Shown piece after piece: positions 23,736 to 34,289 of a stretch of 64,000 bases of DNA. The notes beneath the pieces were generated by a model. That model worked only from the letters and a program-made list of their open reading frames with translations. It was not told the DNA's origin and searched no databases. The DNA is from Tetrapyrgos nigripes. Lineage: Eukaryota; Basidiomycota; Agaricomycetes; Agaricales; Campanellaceae. The position numbers were made by a program, and so were the translations under genes. The stretch's first letter is position 1; each line of letters opens with the position of its first letter. The DNA is taken from NCBI GenBank assembly GCA_013368315.1, contig JAACJM010000103.1:1-64000 (forward strand), written 5' to 3'.

Positions 23736-24230
23736 ATGCAGTTCAAACATCTTCTCGCCTTTGTCCTGCTCTCTATGGGCATTGTGAATGCCGCTCCGGT
23801 TAGTAAACGCGTCCATCGCCCATCTTTCTTGAACAAGTACTGAGGTCATCGTCTCCCGGTATCTAGGTTGCTCAACCTGAAGTTGGGGTAATCGTCGTGA
23901 GCTGATGGTCCTCGTCTTCTCGCCTTGTTCAGTCACTGATTGATTTGTACGCAGGCCCGATACGCGAAGCCGCCGAATCATCCTGGAGATGAAACGCCTC
24001 ATGGAGATGACCCCCATCCTCCACCTACTCCTCCTGGATGTCCTCCGCCGCCTCCTCCTGGTGCTCCTCCCCACCACCTCCTGGTGCTCCTCCACCACCA
24101 CCTCCAGGTGCTCCTCCACCTCCTCCTCCTGGTGCTCCTCCGCCACCACCTCCTGATGCCCTCCTCCTCCTGGGCCCCCACCTCCACCCCCAGACTACTA
24201 CTGAACGACAGGATGGCACTGAAGAGGTGA
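23736..24230 (+). CDS. Secreted Pro-rich repeat protein, frame-shifted in the repeat
   Basis: Exon 1 (23736-23798) encodes a signal peptide, MQFKHLLAFVLLSMGIVNAA, sharing the MQFK start and the NA-x-P end with the neighbour at 21644. Exon 2 (23867-23887) encodes VAQPEVG. Exon 3 (from 23955) starts ARYAKPPNHPGDETPH and runs into a Pro/Gly repeat. The 24-bp repeat GGTGCTCCTCC... starts at 24059, 24082, 24106, 24130 and 24154: the first interval is 23 bases, the others 24, so one base is missing and the frame slips from GAPPPPPP repeats into Leu/His. As written the protein has about 119 residues and ends at 24230. In another frame the DNA ends in ...DYY-stop near 24202, which may be the ancestral C terminus. 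A wall or matrix protein is a guess. Confidence 0.65.
24047..24159 (+). repeat. 24-bp Pro/Gly-coding tandem repeat with one 23-bp unit
   Basis: GGTGCT anchors fall at 24059, 24082, 24106 and 24130, with GATGCC at 24154. The single short interval marks a one-base deletion. Confidence 0.9.
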
Positions 24231-24950
24231 AAACGATGTATGGACAATGGACATCTAGCCTCAATCCTTCGCCTTGTTCGACTTTTTCAAATCTTGTTTC
24301 TTTTTCCGTGTACGAATAGTAACTGTTCGCTACTGAAATTCCTCTCCAAAAAAAGTGTATTCTGTTTGATGTACTTGTACTTGTATCGTTTGTTAGCTCG
24401 AGGTGTCGGTTATGTATTTATGCATCGTGTATCGTGGTAGTCAGTCGGAATCTGAGATATGTAACTTGAAGTTATAGTATCTGAAGTGAAATCAAAAATA
24501 AGAAGACTCGTTATACGAGCAGAGTGAACGAGTTGGTCTGAACCAAGGTCTCTCATCCTACTACGCATCGAACTGAAGTGCTGTATTCGCTTATATTACG
24601 ATAACTACATAAAGCGGCTACACTACTGAGAGTAATCTATACTCTGTTACAGTATATACAAAACGACTGACAGCCACATAGTACCTGTCCCATGTACGTA
24701 GTAACCCAGAAAACGGGGTATGGAGACATACAGGATTCGAAAACATCAAGAAGAAAATGCCAACAAGTAGATATGTGTACATAGACAAAAGCGAGGGCTG
24801 TAAGACCCAGTCTTAGCTCTCCAGAACCTCAATTCCCCGATGACTTCCATGCCAGTGCTGAACGCAATTCTGGACGCGACGGCGGCGAAAACAAGTCCAC
24901 ATGGTATGCTTGACACCATTATATCCTCCCATCGTCCTCAATACTCTACC
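24231..24950. other. Intergenic, no gene seen
   Basis: Lies between the Pro-rich secreted gene and the tail of the securin-like locus. No feature is recognised. Confidence 0.5.
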
Positions 24951-25660
24951 TCATACATCAAACAAGAAATCCTCTTCCATTCCAGCTTGCGCGTCAACAT
25001 CAACCTTTACCAAATCCACATCGACACCCTCCTTTACTGAAGACTTGGACAGCGACGTAGTCCTGGCCTTCACACTAGCACCAGTGACAGCGGTCGCCTG
25101 CCTCAGCGTTGACGTAGTCCCTGTCCTAGCTCCAGTCTTCGTCGTTCTGTTCTGGGATTCGTAGCGTTAGGCCTGACTGAGACAGGCCTTTCCTTGTCCT
25201 TGTAGGTCGACGCAGACGTAGCAGGCCTGGAACCGATCCACCCTAGCCGTAGAATCCTTCGAGCTCGATACCTGTGGTCGAGTAGAACGGGCACCCAGAG
25301 TACCGGTCGTGGCCATGTTATCGACACGTTTGACTCGGTTTGTAGCAGCAGCAACAGTAGCGGAACCAGCTCTTCCTCGTGTAGTGGCCACTGCAAGACC
25401 CTTGGCTGTGGTGGTACTTTTAGTTGTGGCATTTGTCGTTGATAGATACGGAAGTTGGACGTGTGGAAAGGCCTATGGTAGATCCGGTAGAAGCGGTCCG
25501 ACTTAGACTACGAGAACGTCTGTACCAACAATGAGGGACTGGTTGCGCGAGTGCAGAGGTCGTGGAGGGATAGGTTTTGGTTTGGCGTTATGTGTAGAGG
25601 TGGAAGGAAGTTTTGTTGTGGATAGCGGCCGAGTGGATGCTTGTTGGTGGATCTGGAGGT
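24951..25660 (-). pseudogene. Frame-broken Thr/Ser/Arg/Lys-rich tail, possibly of the securin-like gene
   Basis: Minus-strand reading gives consistent Thr/Ser/Arg/Ala-rich sequence that hops frame about every 60-150 bases: RPLSTTKLPSTST near 25630, then RTASTGSTIGLSTRPTS near 25490, a longer block with ATTRGRAGSATVAAATNRVK near 25390, then RPATSASTYKDKERPVSV near 25220, and finally a block ending EEDFLFDV with a stop at 24951. No introns explain the hops. It may be the C-terminal half of the gene starting at 26571 or a separate decayed gene. Confidence 0.35.
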
Positions 25661-26571
25661 AGAAGGTTTATGTTGGCGAACTTCACGGAAAGGATCATCA
25701 TCCTCTGTATGGACCAAGCTAAGAATGAGGATACGCAGGAAGGCATGCCAGAAACGTACCCAATGGAGGAAGAGGCAAGTCTTCCCAAGTGCCTATTCCC
25801 AACTTGCTTGTATCTGGCTCAAGTTCTGGAGGAGGAAGTTCGTCGTCTACGTATCCACTCCACGCCATCTCCAGCAGCCTTTTTCCAACCTCCTTGTAGT
25901 CTGGTAGATCAAAGTCAAAGGGAGGCTGATATGGCAGGTCTGCGGTAAAGTATCAGGTTAGGACAAGTAAACCAAAGTAAACCATTTCGAACGACTCACC
26001 GAGCGTATTTGGGGGCATATACTCAATCTCGTCATAATCATCCTCCGGTAACTGTAGCTGAGGAGCTTCCTCTGCAACAGGAACTGACATCTCATCGTCA
26101 CTGAGGTCCCAATGATTTTTCGTATTCATGGGCGTCTCATATTTGAGCGATGTTCTAGGGACTCGAATATGTTTTCGAGTTGAGCTTGGCCGGAGTAGAG
26201 AGTCTGGTGTATCCACGCTAAGGTTCGCGCCAAAAGGAGTTTGTGTAGTAGTTTGAGTGATAATGCGGTTAGGAAACGGTGTTTTATCAAGAAAAGGTCT
26301 CGGTGCTGGGCGGGCAGAGTCTTTGAGTAGAATGTCTTCTTTAAGTTTTTGTGTTTCTGGAGAACGAGATATGGATACGATGCCAATCTAGCAGTCAAGA
26401 CAAGTACTCACTCATACTCTTCGGTTGGAAAGGCGTCTGCATCACATTCTTTCCTTTGACATTGACAGTGGCTGGTGGCAGTCGGATGGCATTCTCGTTC
26501 TTCAGAGCACGTCCAGGAGTCTTCGGGCGAGACGCATTCTCATTGTGAGATACAGGACGAACGGAGAGCAT
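25508..26571 (-). CDS. Securin-like protein (Pds1/Cut2 type)
   Basis: Exons 26571-26412, 26356-26000, 25939-25760 and 25704-25508 are joined in phase by good GT-AG introns of 54-60 nt; the first stop is at 25508. The N-terminal half is basic and contains a KNEN patch and RPFLDKTPFPN, which resembles an RxxL destruction box. The middle turns acidic: LSDDEMSVP, then DDYDEIEYMPPNTL and FDFDLPDYKEVGKRLLEMA. The EIEYMPP-type motif followed by an acidic separase-binding region is what I associate with fungal securins, which block separase until anaphase and are then destroyed by the APC/C. The family is poorly conserved, so this is a motif-level call. After about residue 250 the reading passes into a region where frames break (see the tail entry), so the true C terminus is uncertain. 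Confidence 0.5.
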
Positions 26572-26804
26572 GGTGGTAGGAAGCAGAAATCTGACGCACG
26601 GGCCTAGTTGGAGTGGTCACGCTTATCACCTGACCGCGACTATCAGTCACGGACTACGGTCGCCTTTTTCGAATCCTTTTCTCTTTTTGCGGCCCATTCA
26701 AATGCCGCGCGACTTCCACGCAGTCTGTTCGCCGTTCTTTTGATTCTAACTTCCATGTTATGTGTGCTCTATTCTTCATCGTTACAATGAAAACAAACAG
26801 ACAA

Positions 26805-28097
26805 CTAGGCCTGCACAAGTGCTACTTTTCGACCACGAACATGGTCGATTCCATCCTGATCAACGTCCACATCAAAATACTTCTTTATCAACTCGATGCG
26901 CTCTTCCTCTGTCTCGATCTCTCTGATTACTTCCAGCTCCTGCGCGCCAACTCTCTTCAAGGTCTGCCCTATTATAACATATCCACCTAGCTTTCTGTCT
27001 GCAACTGGCACATTCGGTTCGTCCTCAAGCCAAGTGTGTTTCTTCAGAAGCATTAAATCTCGCAAGGTCGAGAAACGACTTTTCGGATCTGGAGGACTCG
27101 CCGACACGAAATGAGACATTGCTTCAAAGTCGCATTGAAAATATTCCGTCTCGGAGAAGGTGTAGACTTGGTTCCAACGGGGCCCCTGGTCACCGTCTTT
27201 ATTCTCGTTGATTGTTTCCAATACCCAATCTGGGCTGTCTGTGTATGAAAAGGAAGCTTTCATTGACTTTTTACCTTTACCCGCAAAGTTGAAGAGACCT
27301 ACCAGTGCTAGCTTGCGGATGTACAGCCCTCCTTAAACGATGCTTGAACAACGGACCTAACCCCTGAACAACGTTGCTTTCCTCATCCGAAAGCAGAATC
27401 GGTTTTGTCAATCCGTATCCTCCAAACCCATCATCGACGAGATACGTAACGTTACTGTCTGGGATGGGCTGGACGAAGATGACCATATGCGAAGTATGCC
27501 AATAAATTGGCTGATCCTTCCCAAAATTGCTATTACTCCGAGCTTGCCCTGCGTACGCTCTGTTGAACCGTGACATTATTCGGATAAGGAACGATCCCTT
27601 TGCTTGAGTGATTGATCATGACCCACCTATAGCCCAAACCCAGCAGCATACCAAAAAGCAATCCATTCAAACCATAACAAAAGGAACCGTTTCTTCTCAC
27701 TACTAAACGTTGATAAAGCCCTTCCGGGGTTACATCCATGCAATGTTCGGGAGAACTATCAGAAGTAAGTCACCAGAATCATTGACCGTAGTCGGCAAAT
27801 ATAATCATGATCAAGTGCAGAAGCTTTCATCAACGAATCAGTTGCTCAAAATACACATATGACTCACTAATGGATGGGCGTTGTTTCGAATGGGAAAGCT
27901 AGCAGATGTAGACGTGTAATGATGAAGAGATTTTCCACTGTTGGAGGAGGAAGAGCGCCTGGACTTCGACCATTTTCAGAATGGGCATCGAATTCAATCG
28001 CAATTAGCCATTGAATGACTTGCTCCTTGGAATACGGGGACGGTTTTGGTTTAATGAAAGCACCGCTGGCAAGAGTGGCGGTAGGCATTGCACTCAA
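26805..28097 (-). CDS. Arylamine N-acetyltransferase
   Basis: Exons 28097-27868, 27755-27627, 27559-27325 and 27266-26805 give about 351 residues. The enzyme moves acetyl groups from acetyl-CoA to arylamines or related amines in the cytosol. Family marks: PPPTVENLFIITRLHLLAFP followed by FETTPIHY; RRNGSFCYGLNGLLF with the catalytic Cys; the catalytic His in YWHTSHMVIFV; the catalytic Asp in TYLVDDGFGGYG; then a beta domain ending near the stop. The third intron (GTACAT...AAAAAG, 58 nt) has a weak acceptor. An alternative is that HPQAST reads on through a one-base slip into FNFAGKGKKSMKASF without an intron. It is divergent from nothing close; about 960 bp of empty DNA lies upstream. Confidence 0.85.
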
Positions 28098-29056
28098 AAG
28101 ATGAGATGAGATGGGTCAAACTGGTGAAGCGGAACCGCAATATAAAGGTACCGGTAGCACGGTAGAACTTGACTTGGAACAAATGCCGGAGCCATCGGTG
28201 AACTCATGAACGTGAACCCTCATATATCCGGAAATCCAGAACATTTGTTACTGGGCTGAAGTATTTGGCTCGAAGCTAGTAAGTGGAACGGGTTCCTACT
28301 CTTTCAAGGACACGCTGTTTGTGGGTTGGGGCCCCACTCGCGGTCGAGAGATCAGTGATTCTCACTTTGTTCTTATTACGTAGCGCTCAACCCAATCTGG
28401 GTACCTTTTCAGCGATATCCAAAGCACTTAAGTGGCTCAATAGTATCGGAAGTCAATACTAAATAGCCACAAAAGTCGGATCCAGGCCTGACCAGCATGA
28501 CAGATCCGATTCCCTCGAATCCACCGATACTCATCTGATGAGTATTATGTCGCACAGCAGCTAAACAAAGCTCAGCGAATCACAGTACTATCTCTAGGAT
28601 CTACTCCTATTCGTTGTGCACAGCTATTTTCTCGACCGAGGCCTTCTAAGTTCTTGAACCATTCATCAGCACTCGCATGATAGACACAACGTCGAAGCAA
28701 TACACCGCTGCTGTCAATCAAGGCCACGAGATAATGATGCCGCCTGAGGCCTAATTATTCTTTTGACCGTAACTGCTATGGACGGCGTTGGCGAGAAAGC
28801 TGTCCGAAATTTTTAGTCCGACTGGGAACCTCGTTCAACAAATTGAAATCCAAAAAGGTCTTGCGTCTGTCCGAGTCGTTCTTGTGTTTGAGGTGTCTGA
28901 GAAGCTGTGTACGAGTTGCGTCAAATCACAAGACAAATTGCTGCAGCAGTCCAAGTAGGTTAAAGCAATGGTATTTCCCGGCGGTTTGCAGCACTGTGAT
29001 ACTTCCATTCTGTACAGTTACACATTTGATTATGACTTCTCGACGGTCCCGAATCA
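28098..29056. other. Intergenic, no gene seen
   Basis: Lies between the acetyltransferase start and the end of glyoxalase I. Only short unsupported frames occur. Confidence 0.55.
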
Positions 29057-29834
29057 TCACAGCTGCATAACACGAGGGACGATTTCAATCCAGTAACTGA
29101 ACAGGGATAGTTATTGGTTAGACCAAGGATCTACATGTCTGCAAGGATACACATACCCATCAGGATCCAAGATGAAAGCAATGTGTCTCATTTTACCATC
29201 ACTCGGCTTCTTCTTGAAGGCGACACCGAGCTTCTCGAAGCGCTCACAAGCTTTCTCAACGTCATCAACGGTAACAGCAATATGGCCAAAACCTCGTCCG
29301 GGGTCAGAGTTTCCGCTGGAGTATCCCTGAAAGTTGGCATCACTCTCGGTGCCGTGGTTGTGTGTGAGTTCCAGTACACCTGTGATAGGAAGAAATATGA
29401 TAAAAAATACTTGGAAGCGTGAAGGATGTCACTCACCTTCACGGGAAAAACGAGCCTTGTCCTTTTGCTCCTGAGTCATAGAGGCGTAGGATCCATCGTG
29501 GTCGAAGGCGAGGAAATATAGAGTGAAATCTCCCATGTTCTTTTCTGGAAGAAAAATCTCAAAAGTTGCGTCGCATTCTACAGCTGATTAATATCAGATC
29601 ATACCTGAGAGAAGGTCCATGCCAATAATCTGTTAATTTGGAAGCCAGTGAGAGAAATACTCGCGTCCTACTTCAATCTGCGACTTACATCGGTATAAAA
29701 TGGAATGGACACTTTCGGGTCCTTGACCCGAATCATCGTGTGGTTAAACTGTGCGTTTTTCATGTGTGAGACGCGTCATTTTTTGGGATGGTCATAGCTA
29801 CCTGGAAGCTTGCTGTCTCTGCTGTGCGAGGCAT
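29057..29834 (-). CDS. GLO1: Glyoxalase I (lactoylglutathione lyase)
   Basis: Six exons in phase (29834-29802, 29748-29689, 29629-29605, 29544-29437, 29379-29157, 29096-29057) give 162 residues. It turns the glutathione adduct of methylglyoxal into S-lactoylglutathione in the cytosol. The two vicinal-oxygen-chelate modules are clear: [20 protein letters not shown] starts the first, [20 protein letters not shown] the second. Metal-ligand positions expected in the family are visible as His in FNHTMI, Glu in [10 protein letters not shown], His in GFGHIAV and Glu in YWIEIVPR. It starts 160 bp from the divergent NDUFS5 gene, so the two probably share a promoter region. Confidence 0.93.
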
Positions 29835-29994
29835 GGTGGTGGTAAGGAAGAGAGAAGGCTTTGGACTCCCAGCCTGACATCATATCGTGTCGACGATAGT
29901 TCTCGATAAAGGCAGATGGACCACTCACGTGATTCTTCTGACTCCAGGTCCAGCAACCGTCGTGCACAACACTCTTCGACAACGAACACACATT
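29835..29994. promoter_or_regulatory. Bidirectional promoter of GLO1 and NDUFS5
   Basis: Only 160 bp separate the two start codons. No TATA box is obvious. Confidence 0.6.
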
Positions 29995-30548
29995 ATGGCT
30001 GTAAGTCCTCTACATGCTTCATATTTTCCTTGCTAACATGGGAATATAGTCAGGTTTTGGTTTTGGTGGAGGAGGTCAGCATATAATGGTCCTAACGCGA
30101 AAAAAACTAGAAACTGAGACGTCCAACAGGTCGCCCAAGATGCTTTGCTTATTGGCAGGAATTCTCTAAAGTAACGCGAAACTAGCAAAGAGAACGAAAC
30201 GTCTGCTAAATCTTGTCACTTTAGTGTTACGCTCAGGCGGATATTCCTCAGGAATGCCGAGCCCAGGCAGACGACTATCTGGAATGTTTACACCACACCA
30301 AGGAGGTACGTAGTCAGTCGGCTTTGGTCTATTTTCTCTTCATACTGACCTTGTCTTCGCCTTCAACTTCTGCTCATCAATCTCCCATTACTAAAACCTA
30401 GGCTGCTCGTGCAAAAAGGATTGAGGAGGAATTCGTCCGTCAAGCTCGAGCCAAAGCCAAAGAAGACCGGAAAGCGGCGGAGATATTATCAGACGGGGTC
30501 ATTGTTGGTGTTGGGCTGATTCAGAGGGGAGGAGAAGCATCAAAGTGA
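29995..30548 (+). CDS. NDUFS5: Mitochondrial complex I subunit NDUFS5 (15 kDa, CHCH protein)
   Basis: Five exons (29995-30000, 30050-30074, 30130-30170, 30225-30305, 30402-30548) give 99 residues. The first exon is only ATG GCT. The protein has a twin CX9C motif (Cys 15 and 25; Cys 35 and 45: CFAYWQEFSKC and CRAQADDYLEC) followed by LHHTKE and a basic helical tail (ARAKRIEEEFVRQARAK). This matches the intermembrane-space accessory subunit of NADH:ubiquinone oxidoreductase, imported and oxidised by the Mia40 route. No cleavable presequence is expected or seen. Confidence 0.92.
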
Positions 30549-32117
30549 CTCGCATCCCTGCAACTTACGGCGTATGTCAGATGAATAGATGCTTCAATTC
30601 TCTTTCCCTTTTCATTTCCAAAGCTGCCGCAGCCTGATCCTACTCGTCCACAATTCATCCATCACGCATCATGGATGAAGCTACTCAGAAATCCAGATGT
30701 TGTTGACTACGCCGATGTCCCTGCTTGCCCTGCTGCGGACTGTCATACAACTGTCCCCTGACATGATACTTCACGTCGAGCCTATAGACAACGGCTCAAT
30801 GTTTTGATGCCAGTCGCTTCCACAGAGAAGAGTATACCCATTTGCTTCGGCTCCATTCATTGACGGTGATACAGAGTAACTCAGGGTACATACGGAGAAG
30901 GCCCACTCAGATTTCAGAGGATGTTGGTACATTGATTCTTGTGCAATATGTTGCCAGTCACCGTCTGTATCAGGGACTTCACCATGGTGACCAGTGTACA
31001 CCGAGCATTGTTCACTAATCTGACTCGCGCACATGCTTTTTAGTCAGGAAAGTCATATTGGAATGTCCGGAAACGTATATAAAGGTCGAAGCTAGGATCC
31101 CTTATAATTTGGCTAGAGTCTGGATAGGGGAGACTAGGTTGGAATGTACAACTCCCTCTGCCAATTGCAAAAGCAGAGCCAGAACAGTAGCAGAACGAAG
31201 AGATGGGGTGAATCGTCAATTCCACTTTGAGTGCAAGGTGTAAGTAAGTGGGTAGATGTGTAGCTAGTAAGTAGTCCGATGGACTGACGATAAATGTAAG
31301 TAAAGTACAAAAGTAGGTAAGTACAATTATTTGACTGTCGACTTCTTTTGCTTGTACCTACTGAAATAATATGTGAAGTACTAAATAGTAAATGTTAATA
31401 GTACACGACAGCGTTCAAAGTCCAAGTCCGTGGATAGCTAATAGGTCCGTTGTACTAGTTTGGAGTCCAATGCGTGTGCAGAGTCTATGGTTCAGTTCAT
31501 GCATGTAAATAAGAGTCCAAGGTCCAGGGTCATTAGAGTAGTGTCTGATAATTAGTTAGGAGAGTTCGCGTTTCGCGTTAGTAAAGTCCGAGTTAAAGTC
31601 CATCTGCGTGGTTTTGGGTGCAAAGTCCAAGTGATAATAGAGTCTGAGCGCGTGAAGGAGTGTGGTCCGTATGCTGGAGTCATGAAAAAGTCGTTAAGGA
31701 GCGTGATGGGGTGCGAACCAGGAAGAAAAACAGAAGCAAGAGAAAGAAGTAAGGATGTAAGGTACAAATAAGATGAAAATAACATAAACAATGAAAGCAA
31801 AGTCTCAAGGCAGAGAGCAAGCAAGCGTCAAAGGATAGAGTCCACTGTGGGCGGACCAAGCCCACGAAAAGCTGCAAAAAAAAAAAGAGCCCGCCGCAGA
31901 TAGAAATGTAAGTGGCATGACTCATTCCAAGAAAAGGAAAGAGGTCCAAAAGAATGAAAAGGGGTCACTGGCATGGAAGAAGACGGGTCGACAGGAAAGG
32001 GTCAAAGGAATGCAGCGGGCAGACGAAAAGAAAGGGGAGGGTCCAACGTCCAATGGTCACGCAAGTCCCCAGTTCTTAACGACCTGTCATCACAAGTTAT
32101 ACGGCACGAATCCGGGC
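30549..32117. other. Intergenic, no confident gene
   Basis: 1.6 kb, with AT-rich GTAAGTA-like direct repeats around 31230-31330 and a purine-rich stretch near 31860-32060. Small frames here do not resemble known proteins. Confidence 0.45.
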
Positions 32118-34289
32118 CTATAATTCGGCTAGGCGCTTCTGTATTCTGGCGACGGATAAACCTAGAGGACGAAAATGAGATCTGACGATGACGGAATGAA
32201 AGGAATGGACGTACCCAGAATAGGGAATCGGTGGTTCAAGCCATTCATAGCGTAAAGGATAGTTGCAATGTCATTACGGACATCTGCTCCATTGCCGAGG
32301 GGCCAGGAAGACTCGACGCTGATCAATTCGCGTATTTGCCATTCTGCAATGGTAGTCCAGGCAGGCTAAAGCGAAAAATTAGCACGTTGCATCCACTTCG
32401 TCGAGAAACATGCTTACCCCAATAATCGGATCTAGGAATTCATAGTCTTGATCCGAGATATACTTGACGACCTCGACGGCAGCCTTCGCGGCCTTGAAGC
32501 ATTTTTCGTATGCAACAGCGTCGTTGTCTGCGAATCGTTGATAAAGGTGTATCATCGCAGTCTGGACGAGTGTATGTACAACGACGAGAGTTTGCTTCTC
32601 TTCGAGCATTGTAGCATTCAGCTGTTGCACGGGAACAATCGTAGGAATGAACCTCGATATCGTTAATTCCAACGCCTGAATTTCTTCTGGGTAACCGTCA
32701 GCAAATTTCACACCTGCCACTGTAAGTCATTCAGTTTTTTCGGTTCGGAGAAAGAACCATATGGCACTGACTTGGATTCCATATTGACGATAATTGAGAA
32801 GCCTGATGGAACAGCGCTGAAGCCTTCGCCCGAATTGCTGGCATAGAGTAGCTACCAGACATATCGCCCTGGAGGAACGACCGCACGGTCTGGAAAGAAT
32901 GGACCAGTGGCACATTACCCTGTTTGAACACAGCATTCATCAGCAGCCGGACGAGAGGAATTCCCGAGAATGACCATTTACCGACTCATACTCAGCAATC
33001 TCATGAGGCCAAGGGCAGTTGATGGACGTCCACGGGTCCTGTCCGTCTAAAAGCACGCAAGGCTTCCTCAAAGCTACCGACCAAGACCTATCCAGATTGT
33101 ATACCATCCAAAAAGTCAAAACCCGCTCAGCATCCCTGTGTCCATATTTGAGAGGCTTGAGATCCAGGTTCTCCCTCGAAGAAGCGGGGTTGTAGCCATC
33201 TTCGGGCGGGACTCCAGCTTGCAGACCACATTGCACTGCTAAAGCTGCAGCGGCACTAGCATGGTAACTTCCTTCAAGGACGCGTCCGTTTGCAAGGAAG
33301 TACAGGGACAGGAGACATGATGCTTGGATGAGGTCGAGTATCTTGTCACCGACTCGAAGACCTTCCCGGTGAGCATCAAGGGCTTGCACAAGGAAAACGT
33401 CTTCGTGCTGTGATAGAGGCTTCGGTCGAGAAATGAAGCAGGCCCAAAGATATATTGACTTCATTAGAGCGGGATGACGTTGGTCTTCTGATGATAGAGA
33501 AAGGCTCTCCCGAAGATGACCCATATGAATACCCAGTCCGCACTGGTGGCGATGCGGGGTAAAGATATCGAGCCTAGGCAATGAGTCAGCCATATGCACC
33601 TAACCAACGCGATCAAAACTCACAGAACATGTTCAAGCTCAAAGGACGATGGATATGTTGTGGGTTCTTCGAAGAAAATGTCGGTCGCAAAAGGAGTCGG
33701 AGAGGGGGAAGTGACACCCTGAACGAAGATAAGACATAGAAGGGAGAAGAAAGGATTATGCGTACCGTTGGAAGGTGGGTCCATTGCTCCGTAGGGGAGT
33801 TATTGCCTTCAGAAGGGAATGGGGAATGTGAGACTGATATCGATGTACTCCCGGGAGAACCGTAAGACGAGGGCGACGACTCCGACTGTAAATGAGGGTC
33901 GTAAAGGACTACAGCAGGGGAAATGTACTCCGGATCCTCCAGCTCCCTTATCCGGTGTTCCAATCGAGTGATAGTCTCCCTAAGGATCTGAGTGCGCGTC
34001 TTGCCCTTGCCATCGTCGTATTCGCAACATTCGGGTTTCTTAGCACGAGTACACTGCTGACAAGCGGGCTTATTGCCATCACATCGCTGCAGAGGTTTAT
34101 GATCAGTCCAGAAAAACAGTGATAGTTGGGATGAACTGAGTACCATCTTCCGCTTCCTGGGGGATGTTGTAAGCAAGACGGCCATCGGACCATGGAAAAA
34201 GAATTGACTCACCTGCATCGTAAACAAGCTTTACCCCGCTGCAGGGTGCCCTGAACAGCTTTGTCCGTTGAGGCCGTCTTGTTAGCCAT
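32118..34289 (-). CDS. Zn2Cys6 transcription factor with fungal-specific regulator domain
   Basis: Nine exons in phase give about 580 residues: 34289-34213, 34156-34144, 34086-33766, 33718-33624, 33573-32982, 32919-32772, 32719-32418, 32365-32215, 32161-32118. The zinc cluster has Cys at 22, 25, 32, 39, 42 and 50 (spacing 2-6-6-2-7) and is interrupted by two introns, with a 13-nt exon between them. A linker and a short coiled coil follow (ILRETITRLEHRIRELED). The regulator domain includes LDIFTPHRHQCGLGIHM, YLWACFISRP, GRVLEGSYHASAAAALAVQ and RVLTFWMVYNLDRSWS. It is a nuclear DNA-binding regulator; its target is unknown. It stands alone, with about 1.6 kb and 3.9 kb of gene-free DNA on either side. 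Confidence 0.9.

Noticed and set aside
24047..24159. Second set of regular direct repeats
   Set aside because: A coding Pro/Gly microsatellite, with no spacers.
23448..24264. Minus-strand Gly/Arg/Glu-rich frames opposite the Pro-rich gene
   Set aside because: They are produced by the antisense of Pro codons and have no start context or conserved content.
29114..29442. Frames on both strands over the glyoxalase gene
   Set aside because: Shadows of a confidently spliced, conserved gene.
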